In this document: piece after piece, positions 1 through 7,659 of the stretch
How the letters are laid out: every line of letters begins with the position of its first letter
Numbering within the stretch: position 1 is the first letter of the stretch
Assembly: GCA_964440795.1 (NCBI GenBank)
Contig: CAYTTQ010000004.1
Coordinates: 1-64,000 of the forward strand
Reading direction: 5' to 3'
Source: C00003060 sp964440795
GTDB lineage: Bacteria; Desulfobacterota; Desulfobacteria; Desulfobacterales; C00003060
Length of the DNA stretch: 64,000 nt
Translations under genes and position numbers: made by a program
Notes under the pieces: generated by a model
Seen by the model: only the letters and a program-made list of their open reading frames with translations
The model's database searches: none
Told to the model about the DNA's origin: nothing

Positions 1-182
1 ACCTGGGTAAATATAAGACCGGGTTCCAAATCGCAGCCATCATTCCTCTCTTAATTCACTATCCCTATTTTTCTATCGATTTTCATGCCATTGGCACCCT
101 CATTATTTGGATCGCCTTGTTTTTCACCGTTTTGTCAGGGGCTAAGTACTTTCAGAAATTTCAAAAGATTATACAAGAATAG
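1..182 (+). CDS. pgsA: CDP-diacylglycerol--glycerol-3-phosphate 3-phosphatidyltransferase, C-terminal part
   Basis: The window opens inside this gene; the reading frame starts at base 3 and ends with TAG at 180-182, leaving about 59 residues. The visible part begins LGKYKTGFQIAAI, the conserved GK-K-T-Q stretch that follows the catalytic region of CDP-alcohol phosphatidyltransferases, and continues with two hydrophobic membrane segments and a basic C-terminal tail. The family makes phosphatidylglycerophosphate, the first step to phosphatidylglycerol, in the inner membrane. The catalytic D-G-x2-A-R motif lies outside the window, so assignment to PgsA rather than another member rests on the C-terminal pattern only. 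Confidence 0.75.
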   Translation, partial: LGKYKTGFQIAAIIPLLIHYPYFSIDFHAIGTLIIWIALFFTVLSGAKYFQKFQKIIQE

Positions 183-336
183 TCTTGGAGTGTTCTATAA
201 AATCGCGTCCGGGAAAGGTCCGTGAACCCCGGTGTCGTTATCATGCCGCGGTGGGCATTCCATGATCCTCCCGTCCCCGTGAACAGGAGGGGGTGACATC
301 GTACGTGCGGTTACAGAGGAATTCGGGAGATAATCG

Positions 337-1710
337 ATGAAATCTAAAAAGGGCGTACGGTCCGTATTTTCCTGTCAGCACTGCGGGTATCAATCACCGA
401 AATGGATGGGTCGGTGTCCCGATTGCGGTAAGTGGAATACCTTGATCGAAGAGGCGGTGTCTGCACCTTCCTTGTCGGGCTCGCACGGGCCCGACATGGC
501 TCCTTCCGTCGAGCCGGTTGCCATGGGTAGTATAGAAGTTTCCGATGTCGCTCGCATTACAACCGGCATCGAAGAATTCGACCGGGTTTTGGGGGGCGGC
601 ATCGTCCCGGGGTCGCTGGTTCTGATCGGTGGTGATCCGGGTATCGGCAAATCGACGCTCATGTTACAGGCGATGAGTTCGTTTGTTTCCCAAGGTCACA
701 AAGTGATCTATATTTCGGGTGAGGAATCGGTTCAGCAGGTTAAATTGAGAAGCGAGCGGTTGCATGCCGACAATGAGGACCTGTTGGTGGCTTCAGAGAT
801 CAATCTCTCCGCTATTACTTCAATGGCGCAAAATATACGTCCCACGGCGATGGTGGTCGACTCGGTTCAAACCCTGTTTTCGCCGGAAGTCGCCTCCGCC
901 CCCGGCAGCGTAAATCAGGTTCGTGAAGCCACCATGCATTTGATGTTTCTGGCGAAGCGGACCGGCGCCACGGTTTTCCTCGTGGGCCACGTGACAAAAG
1001 AAGGGGCGATTGCCGGACCTCGGCTGTTGGAACATATGGTCGACTCGGTACTCTATTTTGAAGGCAGCGGCCACGGGGTCTTACGGATTCTTCGGGCCGT
1101 GAAAAACCGTTTTGGATCGACCAATGAAATCGGTGTCTTCGAGATGAAGGACAGCGGTCTTACACAGGTGAAGAACCCGTCTTCCATCTTCCTGCCCGAG
1201 CATGGCAACAGTGTTTCAGGGTCGGTGATTACGGCCAGCCTTGAAGGTTCCCGGCCGATATTACTCGAGATTCAAAGTCTGGTGTCTCGATCCGGTTTTG
1301 GAACGCCAAGGCGGGCCGTCTTGGGGGTGGATCCCAGTCGGGTCTCTTTACTGGTAGCCGTCATGGAAAAGCGGCTCGGCCTGGAATTGACCAGCGATGA
1401 TGTGTTTGTGAATGTAGCCGGCGGGGTGAGAATTGATGAACCCGCTGTCGACTTGGGGATCCTTTCCGCGATGGCCTCCAGTTTTATGGACAAGTCCGTC
1501 CGGCCCGGCACGGTGGTTTTGGGGGAGGTCGGCTTGACCGGTGAAGTCCGGGCCATCAGTCGGATTGAACAACGGGTGGGCGAGGCTGAAAAACTGGGCT
1601 TCAATCGGTGCTTGGTTCCCCAGGGGAACATAAGCCATGTCAAGCGCTGTGCCGGCCTGGAACTTGTTGGCGTGAATACCGTTTCAGAAGCCATGGATGC
1701 TCTTTTCTGA
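337..1710 (+). CDS. radA: DNA repair protein RadA/Sms
   Basis: RadA is a RecA-like ATPase that drives branch migration of recombination intermediates during DNA repair. The 457-residue protein is full length for the family. A four-cysteine zinc finger is formed by C13, C16, C27 and C30; the Walker A motif GGDPGIGKST lies at residues 98-107; the RadA-specific KNRFG motif is near residue 250; and the last 160 or so residues are the Lon-protease-like domain typical of RadA. The ATG is preceded by GGGAGA. It follows pgsA after a 154-bp gap that can fold into several short helices and is followed by rlmE and yebC on the same strand. Confidence 0.96.
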   Translation: MKSKKGVRSVFSCQHCGYQSPKWMGRCPDCGKWNTLIEEAVSAPSLSGSHGPDMAPSVEPVAMGSIEVSDVARITTGIEEFDRVLGGGIVPGSLVLIGGDPGIGKSTLMLQAMSSFVSQGHKVIYISGEESVQQVKLRSERLHADNEDLLVASEINLSAITSMAQNIRPTAMVVDSVQTLFSPEVASAPGSVNQVREATMHLMFLAKRTGATVFLVGHVTKEGAIAGPRLLEHMVDSVLYFEGSGHGVLRILRAVKNRFGSTNEIGVFEMKDSGLTQVKNPSSIFLPEHGNSVSGSVITASLEGSRPILLEIQSLVSRSGFGTPRRAVLGVDPSRVSLLVAVMEKRLGLELTSDDVFVNVAGGVRIDEPAVDLGILSAMASSFMDKSVRPGTVVLGEVGLTGEVRAISRIEQRVGEAEKLGFNRCLVPQGNISHVKRCAGLELVGVNTVSEAMDALF

Positions 1711-1783
1711 AGCGCCCCGGATTGCGTGTTCCCAGCTACGGTCGGTTTAGGCTTGAAAAAGGCTTATCAAGTGCGCTATACGC

Positions 1784-2413
1784 GTGACGGTGAGTCCTCA
1801 CAAATGGCATGACACATATGCGATCCGTGCCCGTAAGGAAGGATTTCCGGCGCGCTCGGTTTACAAGCTGGAGGAGATTCAAAAGCGCTTCCGAATTATC
1901 CGCAAGGGGGCGCGGGTTGTGGATCTGGGGTGTTGTCCCGGCTCCTGGTTGCTTTTTGCATCCAAGGTGGTCGGCCGTCGCGGCGAGGTGATCGGGGTGG
2001 ATCTCAATCCGCTTTCCATCTCCGTGCCCGCCAACGCTCGAGTGATTTGCGACGATATCCTCACCTGGGATCCCGAAGCCCTGGACGGCTATCTGGGTGT
2101 AGGGATCGACGTGGTGTTGAGTGATATGGCGCCCGCCTGCACAGGGAACAAATTCGTCGACGCTCAACGATCCTTGGCATTGTGTCGGCAGGCGTTATGG
2201 GTTTCCACGGCGGTTTTGAGTCCGGGCGGGTCCTTGGTGTGTAAAGTATTCCAGGGGGAGGATTTCGATCAATTCGGAAAAGCGGTTCGGGAAGTCTTTT
2301 CTCGTATATCTTACGTTCGGCCCAAAAGCACCCGCAAGGCCAGCAAGGAGATCTATGTGGTTGGGATGGAGAAAAAGATAACCTGTGGGTGTCTATCCAT
2401 GATTAAAAGTTAA
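1784..2413 (+). CDS. rlmE: 23S rRNA (uridine-2'-O)-methyltransferase RlmE/FtsJ
   Basis: This SAM-dependent enzyme methylates the 2'-hydroxyl of a uridine in the 23S rRNA A-loop during late 50S assembly. The SAM-binding motif DLGCCPGSW is visible near residue 46. The K-D-K-E catalytic tetrad of the family can be placed as the lysine of SVYKLEE, the aspartate of LSDMAP, the lysine of LVCKVFQ and the glutamate of ASKEIYVVG. The start used is GTG at 1784; a second GTG two codons later is equally possible and neither has a strong ribosome binding site. The stop lies 13 bp before yebC, so the two are probably co-transcribed. Confidence 0.92.
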   Translation: MTVSPHKWHDTYAIRARKEGFPARSVYKLEEIQKRFRIIRKGARVVDLGCCPGSWLLFASKVVGRRGEVIGVDLNPLSISVPANARVICDDILTWDPEALDGYLGVGIDVVLSDMAPACTGNKFVDAQRSLALCRQALWVSTAVLSPGGSLVCKVFQGEDFDQFGKAVREVFSRISYVRPKSTRKASKEIYVVGMEKKITCGCLSMIKS

Positions 2414-2426
2414 GGAGGCAGGCGTT

Positions 2427-3179
2427 ATGTCCGGGCATTCTAAATGGAGCACGATTAAGCGAAAAAAAGGGGCCACAGATGCCAAGCGGGGTAAGATCTT
2501 TACGAAATTGATTAAAGAGATTACCGTGGCAGCCCGTTTTGGTGGCGGGGACGTGGATGCCAATCCCCGTTTGCGGACGGCCGTCGCCAATGCCAAGGCA
2601 GAAAATATGCCCAAGGATAATATTGAACGGGCGATAAAGAAAGGTACGGGCGAACTGGAAGGGTTTAGTTACGAAGAAGTCATTTATGAAGGATACGGAC
2701 CCGGGGGGGTGGCTGTCTTGGTTGAGTCGGTAACGGATAACAAAAACCGTACCGTCGCTGATGTTCGGCACATTTTCAGCAAGTCCGGCGGTAATCTCGG
2801 CGAGGCCGGATGCGTAGGATGGATGTTTGAAAAAAAGGGATACTTTGTATTCGAAAAAGAGAGTGTAGACGAAGAAACCCTTATGGAGGTCGCCCTCGAG
2901 GCGGGTGCGGATGATGTTCGAGACGAAGGCACGACATTTGAAGTGGTTACGCCTCCCCGGGATTTCGATTCCGTACAAAAAGCCTTTGATGAAAACGCCT
3001 TGAAGTATGTGGTTTCCGAGATTACCATGTTGCCCCAAACCACGGTAGTGCTGGAGGGTAAGGAGGCGGAGCAGATGATCCGGCTGATGGAGGGGCTTGA
3101 GGATTCGGATGACGTCCAGAAGGTCTATTCAAACTTTGACATCTCTGATAAAACCTTGGAATCGTTCGGTGAGACTTAG
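2427..3179 (+). CDS. yebC: YebC/PmpR family protein (TACO1 family)
   Basis: The 250-residue protein starts with MSGHSKWSTIKRKKG, the signature N-terminus of the YebC family, and keeps the family's length and central acidic domain throughout. Members were annotated as DNA-binding regulators and have more recently been linked to translation of difficult peptide stretches; the sequence cannot decide between the two. The ATG follows a strong AAGGAGG site with 7-8 bases between. In many bacteria yebC is followed by ruvC-ruvA-ruvB; here those genes are absent and the next gene is an H-protein-like gene after a 130-bp leader. Confidence 0.95.
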   Translation: MSGHSKWSTIKRKKGATDAKRGKIFTKLIKEITVAARFGGGDVDANPRLRTAVANAKAENMPKDNIERAIKKGTGELEGFSYEEVIYEGYGPGGVAVLVESVTDNKNRTVADVRHIFSKSGGNLGEAGCVGWMFEKKGYFVFEKESVDEETLMEVALEAGADDVRDEGTTFEVVTPPRDFDSVQKAFDENALKYVVSEITMLPQTTVVLEGKEAEQMIRLMEGLEDSDDVQKVYSNFDISDKTLESFGET

Positions 3180-3311
3180 TAGGGGGCGCTTGGAGGGTGT
3201 CCATGGTCCTCTCGCTTGTCTCGCTCCTCTGGCTCCTCTGGGTGCCGGTTTTCAGGGTTATACGGTCTTGCAGGCATTTCCAGGCGCGAGAGGGGGGCCG
3301 GAAGCGTTTTG

Positions 3312-3701
3312 TTGATACTCGACGAGCTTTGCTATTCGGAAGAACACATCTGGGTCCGGCGTGACGGTGATCAAATCGTCACCCTCGGGATCACTGATTA
3401 CGCTCAGACGGAATTGGGGAACCTGGACTATGTGGAATTGCCCAACGAAGGAGACGAAATCATTCCCTATGAGCCCTTCGGCAGCATTGAGTGTTCCCGG
3501 ATCGTGACCGATTTATATGCCCCGCTTGCCGGACAGGTTTTTGAAATCAACGAAGATGTATTGAACGATCCCGCCATAATCAACGATTCGCCCTACAAAG
3601 AAGGATGGATCATTAGAGCCAGGCTGTCGAGTTCGGAAGACCTGGGCGGGTTGATGTCCGCCGATGATTACGAAGAATATGTTCTGGACGGCAAGTTATA
3701 A
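3312..3701 (+). CDS. Glycine cleavage H-protein-like protein lacking the lipoyl lysine
   Basis: The 129-residue product follows the H-protein pattern along its length: an early SEEHIWV, then GITDYAQTELGNL, then EPFGSIE, then the hairpin DLYAPLAGQVFEINE, and a C-terminal PYKEGWIIRA. In genuine H proteins the hairpin reads E-S-V-K, and the lysine carries lipoate. Here the aligned residues are E60-C61-S62-R63 (codon CGG), so the lipoylation site is arginine. No other glycine cleavage gene is in the window. The start is taken as TTG at 3312 because family members begin about ten residues before the SEEH motif and a G-rich SD-like stretch (3289-3297) precedes it; TTG at 3309 is an alternative. It may be a structural or regulatory relic of the family. 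Confidence 0.8.
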   Translation: MILDELCYSEEHIWVRRDGDQIVTLGITDYAQTELGNLDYVELPNEGDEIIPYEPFGSIECSRIVTDLYAPLAGQVFEINEDVLNDPAIINDSPYKEGWIIRARLSSSEDLGGLMSADDYEEYVLDGKL

Positions 3702-3706
3702 CGCCG

Positions 3707-3732
3707 GTTATTTTTGCGCGAGCCCTTAGCCG
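3707..3732. repeat. Solo copy of a dispersed inverted-repeat end
   Basis: This 26-bp stretch, containing GTTATTTTTGCGCGAGCC, matches the right end of the 184-bp element at 24640-24823 with one mismatch, and the outer part of the partial copy at 49448-49479. It sits between the convergent stops of the H-protein-like gene and nadA, and its TTA at 3726-3728 is the nadA stop codon read on the minus strand. Confidence 0.8.
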
Positions 3733-4637
3733 TTGGTTATTTCCAGCATGCGGTTGACCGCCACGGCGGCCTGCGTACGGATGTTTTCGGGTACCCTTAT
3801 TTCGTGTTTTTCTCCTTCCAGTGCCTCAAGGATATCATCGGGCGATATCTTTTTCATGTCTCGGCAGATCATGTTTTCTGAGACCCGATAAAACTGCTTG
3901 TGGGGGTTTGTTTCCTGCAGGGGGTGGATCAGGCCTTCTTCCGTTCCCACGATAAATTCACGTCGGTTGAAATCTTTGGCAAAACGTAACATTCCCGAGG
4001 TGCTCAACACCGCGTCGGCCAAGGCGAGAACCTCGGGACGACATTCGGGATGAGCCATGAACAGGGCTTCCGGATGGGCCGCCTTGGCAAGGTGGACGTG
4101 GTTTGGTGTCAATCCATCATGAATGGGACAATATCCGTCCCAGTAGTGGATCTTTTTTGTGGTTTTAGTGGCGGCGTATTGTGCCAGGTTCCGGTCGGGT
4201 ACCATAAGAATCTCTTCTTCCGTCAGATGGTTCACCACGGCGGCCACATTGGCGGAGGTACAACAAATGGTGGATGCGGCTTTAACCGACGCGGAAGAAT
4301 TCACGTACGTGACCACCGGCATGGATCCCGCTTGGGCAAGCCGTCGTTGTAACGATTCACTGGTTACCATATCCGCCATGGGACATCCGGCGTCGATTCT
4401 CGGTAGCAGGACCGTTTTGTCGGGAGAAACGATAGACGCCGTTTCCGCCATGAACAAAACACCGCAAAAAACGATCAATTCGGCGTCGGTTTGCGCCGCC
4501 TTGAGGCTGAGTTCGAGAGAATCGCCGGTCAGGTCGGCAAGCGCCTGAATTTCAGCGGGTTGATAATTATGCGCCAGCAGGATGCCCCGCTTTTCCTTCA
4601 AGCGTGCTTTGATTGCCTTGATCTGGGTCTCTTTCAT
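3726..4637 (-). CDS. nadA: Quinolinate synthase
   Basis: NadA condenses iminoaspartate with dihydroxyacetone phosphate to quinolinate in NAD biosynthesis, using a [4Fe-4S] cluster. The three expected cluster ligands are visible: C85 in DAGCPMA, C170 in DGYCPIH and C258 in NMICRDMKK. The N-terminal LLAHNYQ and the FCGVLFMAETA motif are also typical, and 303 residues is the normal length. A GAGGA site stands 6 bases before the ATG. The gene is separate from lolA by 116 bp that include a 16-bp inverted repeat (4701-4716). No nadB or nadC is nearby. The last residues end at a TAA supplied by the repeat at 3707-3732, so the natural C-terminus may have been trimmed. Confidence 0.95.
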   Translation of the reverse strand: MKETQIKAIKARLKEKRGILLAHNYQPAEIQALADLTGDSLELSLKAAQTDAELIVFCGVLFMAETASIVSPDKTVLLPRIDAGCPMADMVTSESLQRRLAQAGSMPVVTYVNSSASVKAASTICCTSANVAAVVNHLTEEEILMVPDRNLAQYAATKTTKKIHYWDGYCPIHDGLTPNHVHLAKAAHPEALFMAHPECRPEVLALADAVLSTSGMLRFAKDFNRREFIVGTEEGLIHPLQETNPHKQFYRVSENMICRDMKKISPDDILEALEGEKHEIRVPENIRTQAAVAVNRMLEITNG

Positions 4638-4700
4638 GACAATCCTCGAATAATCGTTTGAAGGATATGACAGGACACGATCTTCCCTCAGTGCTTTGGT

Positions 4701-4716
4701 AACGTATTGTTACGTT
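4701..4716. promoter_or_regulatory. Inverted repeat upstream of nadA, possible operator
   Basis: AACGTA-TTGT-TACGTT is a perfect 6-bp inverted repeat with a 4-base spacer, 64 bp before the nadA start and 38 bp after the lolA stop. Its symmetry and position suit a dimeric repressor site. No specific regulator is recognisable, and no T-run makes it a terminator. Confidence 0.35.
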
Positions 4717-4753
4717 CTCTAATGCGCCTATTTTGACCTATCTTCGGGCTCGC

Positions 4754-5455
4754 TCATCGGGGTGCGAGTTGAAGTATTTGTGCGCCTTCCGGTGCCACGA
4801 AGTTGAATAAAGAAGTGTCGATACCTTGGTTAAATTTGATATTGGAAAAGCGAATTCGGGTTTTATCGCCGAAGGCATTGTAGATAATCGATTCAACGAT
4901 ACAAAACGTGTCCGTTGAGATCAGCAAGAACGCCCTGTCGAGGTTGGGTTCAGGCTTTTTGGGGGTCAGTTTGAGTGAATAGACATTGTCTCGCCCGAAT
5001 GTCTCATCGGCCTTTTCCACCCGGAAACTCTCCATCAATCGGGCCGGTTCGGAAAAAAAGGTCCCCATCTCGGCGTGTCCCAAATACGCTTCCGGCTTAC
5101 CGATCATCACTTGATTGTCTTGAGGCCAATAGATCCATATTTTTTCCTCATTCATGATGAGGAAGTATTCTTCCGGCGTTTGGTAGTGCCACCGCATTTG
5201 GCTGGGCGGGCGAAACCAAACGTGCCCCTGGGCGGTATCCACAATCTCCATTGCTTCCAGATACGATTCCTGATGGAAGTCGGCTTCGAAATCGGTTACA
5301 CTATACCGGTCTTGAATTCCTTCAAGCACTTCCGTAGCCGTGATATCCGTCGCTGCCCAGGCGATCCCGGATATGGGGTCGGATATCGGGTCGCCCGGTG
5401 ACAGCAAACTCAGGAACAAAACCGCCATATAAAAAGACGTCCTATTGATCTTCAT
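4754..5455 (-). CDS. lolA: Outer-membrane lipoprotein carrier protein LolA
   Basis: LolA carries lipoproteins through the periplasm from the LolCDE transporter to the outer membrane. The 233-residue precursor has a signal peptide of about 34 residues ending near IAWAA, and the mature part shows the family pattern: VTDFEADFHQES, GHVWFRPPSQMRWHY, KIWIYWPQDNQV and a late LFNFVAPEGA. Its ATG overlaps the stop of ftsK by 4 bp (ATGA), so translation is likely coupled. The order rnj-ftsK-lolA couples chromosome translocation at division with envelope biogenesis, and lolA next to ftsK is seen in many proteobacteria. Confidence 0.92.
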   Translation of the reverse strand: MKINRTSFYMAVLFLSLLSPGDPISDPISGIAWAATDITATEVLEGIQDRYSVTDFEADFHQESYLEAMEIVDTAQGHVWFRPPSQMRWHYQTPEEYFLIMNEEKIWIYWPQDNQVMIGKPEAYLGHAEMGTFFSEPARLMESFRVEKADETFGRDNVYSLKLTPKKPEPNLDRAFLLISTDTFCIVESIIYNAFGDKTRIRFSNIKFNQGIDTSLFNFVAPEGAQILQLAPR

Positions 5456-7659
5456 TGACCGTAGCCCTTTACCAGAACTTCTCGGGGTTTACTTCCCTCG
5501 CCGGCACTTACCACGCCCTCCCGTTCCATCGTTTCCATGATACGGGCGGCCCGATTGTATCCGATCCGCAACCGACGCTGGATCATGGAAATAGATGCTT
5601 GTCTCGTTTCGGCCACCAGAGCGACCGCCTCATCGTATTTTTCGTCGTACGAATCGTCGTCGGCCGGAGACGCCGCTTCGGGGGGTGTCTTCAGGATCTC
5701 TTCCCGGTAAACCGGGCGCCGCTGTTTTTTCAGGAACCCGATGACTCGATGGATCTCCGCTTCTGAAACATAGGCGCCATGAATCCGTTGGAGTTTCGCC
5801 GTGCCGGGCGGCAGCAGCAGCATATCTCCACTGCCCAAGAGATCTTCGGCGCCGTTTGCATCGATTATGGTTCTGGAATCGGTACGCGAGGATACCTGAA
5901 AGGAAACCCGAGTAGGAAAATTTGCCTTGATGGTTCCCGTCAGGACGTCGACGGACGGCCTTTGGGTGGCGATGATCAGATGGATTCCCGCGGCTCGAGC
6001 CATTTGAGCCAAGCGGGTGAGCGCCAACTCAACATCCCGGGAGGCCGCCAACATCAGGTCGGCCAACTCGTCAATGACAATCAAGACAATGGGCAATGTT
6101 TCGTTTGCTTTTTCCTCCTCGGGTTCGGTTCCCTCTGCGTTCGGGGGCTTTTTCCGCCCATCGGAGGCACCCGTTTCTTTCGTGATCTTTTGGTTGTATT
6201 CGAAGATGTTCCTGACCTTTTTTTCCGCCATGAGGCTGTACCGATTTTCCATCTCCTGAACCGCCCACATGAGGCCCTTCGTGGCTTTTTTTACGTCCGT
6301 GACCACGGGCACGATCAGATGGGGGATGCCGTCGTAAGCGGAGAGTTCGATCCGTTTGGGATCTATGAGCAACAACTTGACTTCCTGGGGGCTGGCCTTG
6401 TACAAAATGCTGCAAATCATGCTGTTCAATCCCACGCTTTTCCCGGATCCCGTAGCACCGGCGATCAACAGGTGCGGCATTTTGTGGAGATTGGCCACAA
6501 AAGGTTCCCCCATGATGTCTTTGCCCAAAGCCAAGGTCAGCTTTGACTTGGACTGCTGGAAGGCATTCGAGGCGATGACGTCCCTGAGCTTTACCGTCGC
6601 CCGCCGGTCGTTGGGCACTTCAATGCCGATTACCGATTTTCCGGGTATGGGGGCCACGATACGAATACTGGCCGCCCTCAGGGCGAGGGAGAGGTCGTCG
6701 GCTAAGTTTACGATCCGATTGATCTTGACGCCTGGAGCGGGCTCATATTCATACATGGTAACAACCGGCCCCGGCGTTACGGCCACGACCTGACCGGACA
6801 CGTCAAAATCGTTAAGTTTTTTCTCGAGCAGCCTGGACTGCATTTGAAGACTTTCCCGATCCATCCGCGTGTCGTCGTCTTCTGCCGGGTCTAACAGGCT
6901 TATGGAGGGAAGTTTGAATCCATTATCCTCATTCATGAACTCAAAGACCTCTTGTCGGGGAGGTGGCGATTCCTTGAGGCGTTTGGGGGGCGGTTCCACA
7001 ATTTTCGGTGCTGAGCGACGGGCTTTAGCGGTCCCTTTATCCCGTCGCCGGCTTTTCAATTTGTTTGCCCGGTTGCGGCGTTCTTTGTAGATTGCCCAGG
7101 ATGACTTGATGTGGCTTCCCATCTTAACGCAGCAGCCGGCCCATGCCTTGCCGAAGGCCACCAGGGATACGCGCGTGGTCATAATGAAAGCGATGATCCA
7201 CGCGGTTACCAAAAAGACAAAACTGCCGGTCGTGCTGATATAGGACTCCACGATTCTCGCCAGAGGAATTCCCACGATGCCGCCACTGGAAAACCGTTTT
7301 CCCATAACCGTGTGATGGGTTTGATACAGGCTCAGAAATGCACCGGTCGTTATCATCAACAAGACACCACCGGCAAGGGAAATAAGAAGGGTATTTTTGG
7401 GCAACCCCTTAAAGATGTAGACGGTCACGATACACAGTACGACGGGCATCCAAAAGGCACCGAGGCCGAATAGAAAAACTAAAAATCCTGCGGTGTGGGC
7501 ACCGGCGGGGCCAAAGAGATTGTGCAGTTCACCGGAGACTTGAATCCGATTTATGGAGGGATCGGAAGGGTGATAGGACAACAAGCTGACCGTTACAAAA
7601 ATCAGAACAAACGTGAAGATGACGCCCAGAATTTCCTTTCGCATCTTGTTCGTTGTCAT
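5452..7659 (-). CDS. ftsK: DNA translocase FtsK
   Basis: FtsK pumps DNA at the septum so that chromosome dimers are resolved and the chromosome clears the division plane. The 735-residue form has four hydrophobic segments in residues 1-170, a short charged linker, then the RecA-like motor with Walker A GATGSGKSVG, the LLIDPKRIELSAYDGIPHL block and the ATQRPSVDVLTG block, and ends in a winged-helix gamma domain (RRLRIGYNRAARIMETME) that reads KOPS sites. The linker is much shorter than in E. coli, as in many SpoIIIE/FtsK proteins of this group. It overlaps rnj by 4 bp upstream and lolA by 4 bp downstream. Confidence 0.96.
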   Translation of the reverse strand: MTTNKMRKEILGVIFTFVLIFVTVSLLSYHPSDPSINRIQVSGELHNLFGPAGAHTAGFLVFLFGLGAFWMPVVLCIVTVYIFKGLPKNTLLISLAGGVLLMITTGAFLSLYQTHHTVMGKRFSSGGIVGIPLARIVESYISTTGSFVFLVTAWIIAFIMTTRVSLVAFGKAWAGCCVKMGSHIKSSWAIYKERRNRANKLKSRRRDKGTAKARRSAPKIVEPPPKRLKESPPPRQEVFEFMNEDNGFKLPSISLLDPAEDDDTRMDRESLQMQSRLLEKKLNDFDVSGQVVAVTPGPVVTMYEYEPAPGVKINRIVNLADDLSLALRAASIRIVAPIPGKSVIGIEVPNDRRATVKLRDVIASNAFQQSKSKLTLALGKDIMGEPFVANLHKMPHLLIAGATGSGKSVGLNSMICSILYKASPQEVKLLLIDPKRIELSAYDGIPHLIVPVVTDVKKATKGLMWAVQEMENRYSLMAEKKVRNIFEYNQKITKETGASDGRKKPPNAEGTEPEEEKANETLPIVLIVIDELADLMLAASRDVELALTRLAQMARAAGIHLIIATQRPSVDVLTGTIKANFPTRVSFQVSSRTDSRTIIDANGAEDLLGSGDMLLLPPGTAKLQRIHGAYVSEAEIHRVIGFLKKQRRPVYREEILKTPPEAASPADDDSYDEKYDEAVALVAETRQASISMIQRRLRIGYNRAARIMETMEREGVVSAGEGSKPREVLVKGYGQ

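Noticed and set aside
185..201. TATAAA at 196-201 as a radA promoter
   Set aside because: No acceptable -35 lies 16-18 bp upstream, so it is not reported as a promoter.
5779..6546. 255-codon reading frame opposite ftsK
   Set aside because: Complement of the FtsK motor domain; composition is that of an antisense shadow.
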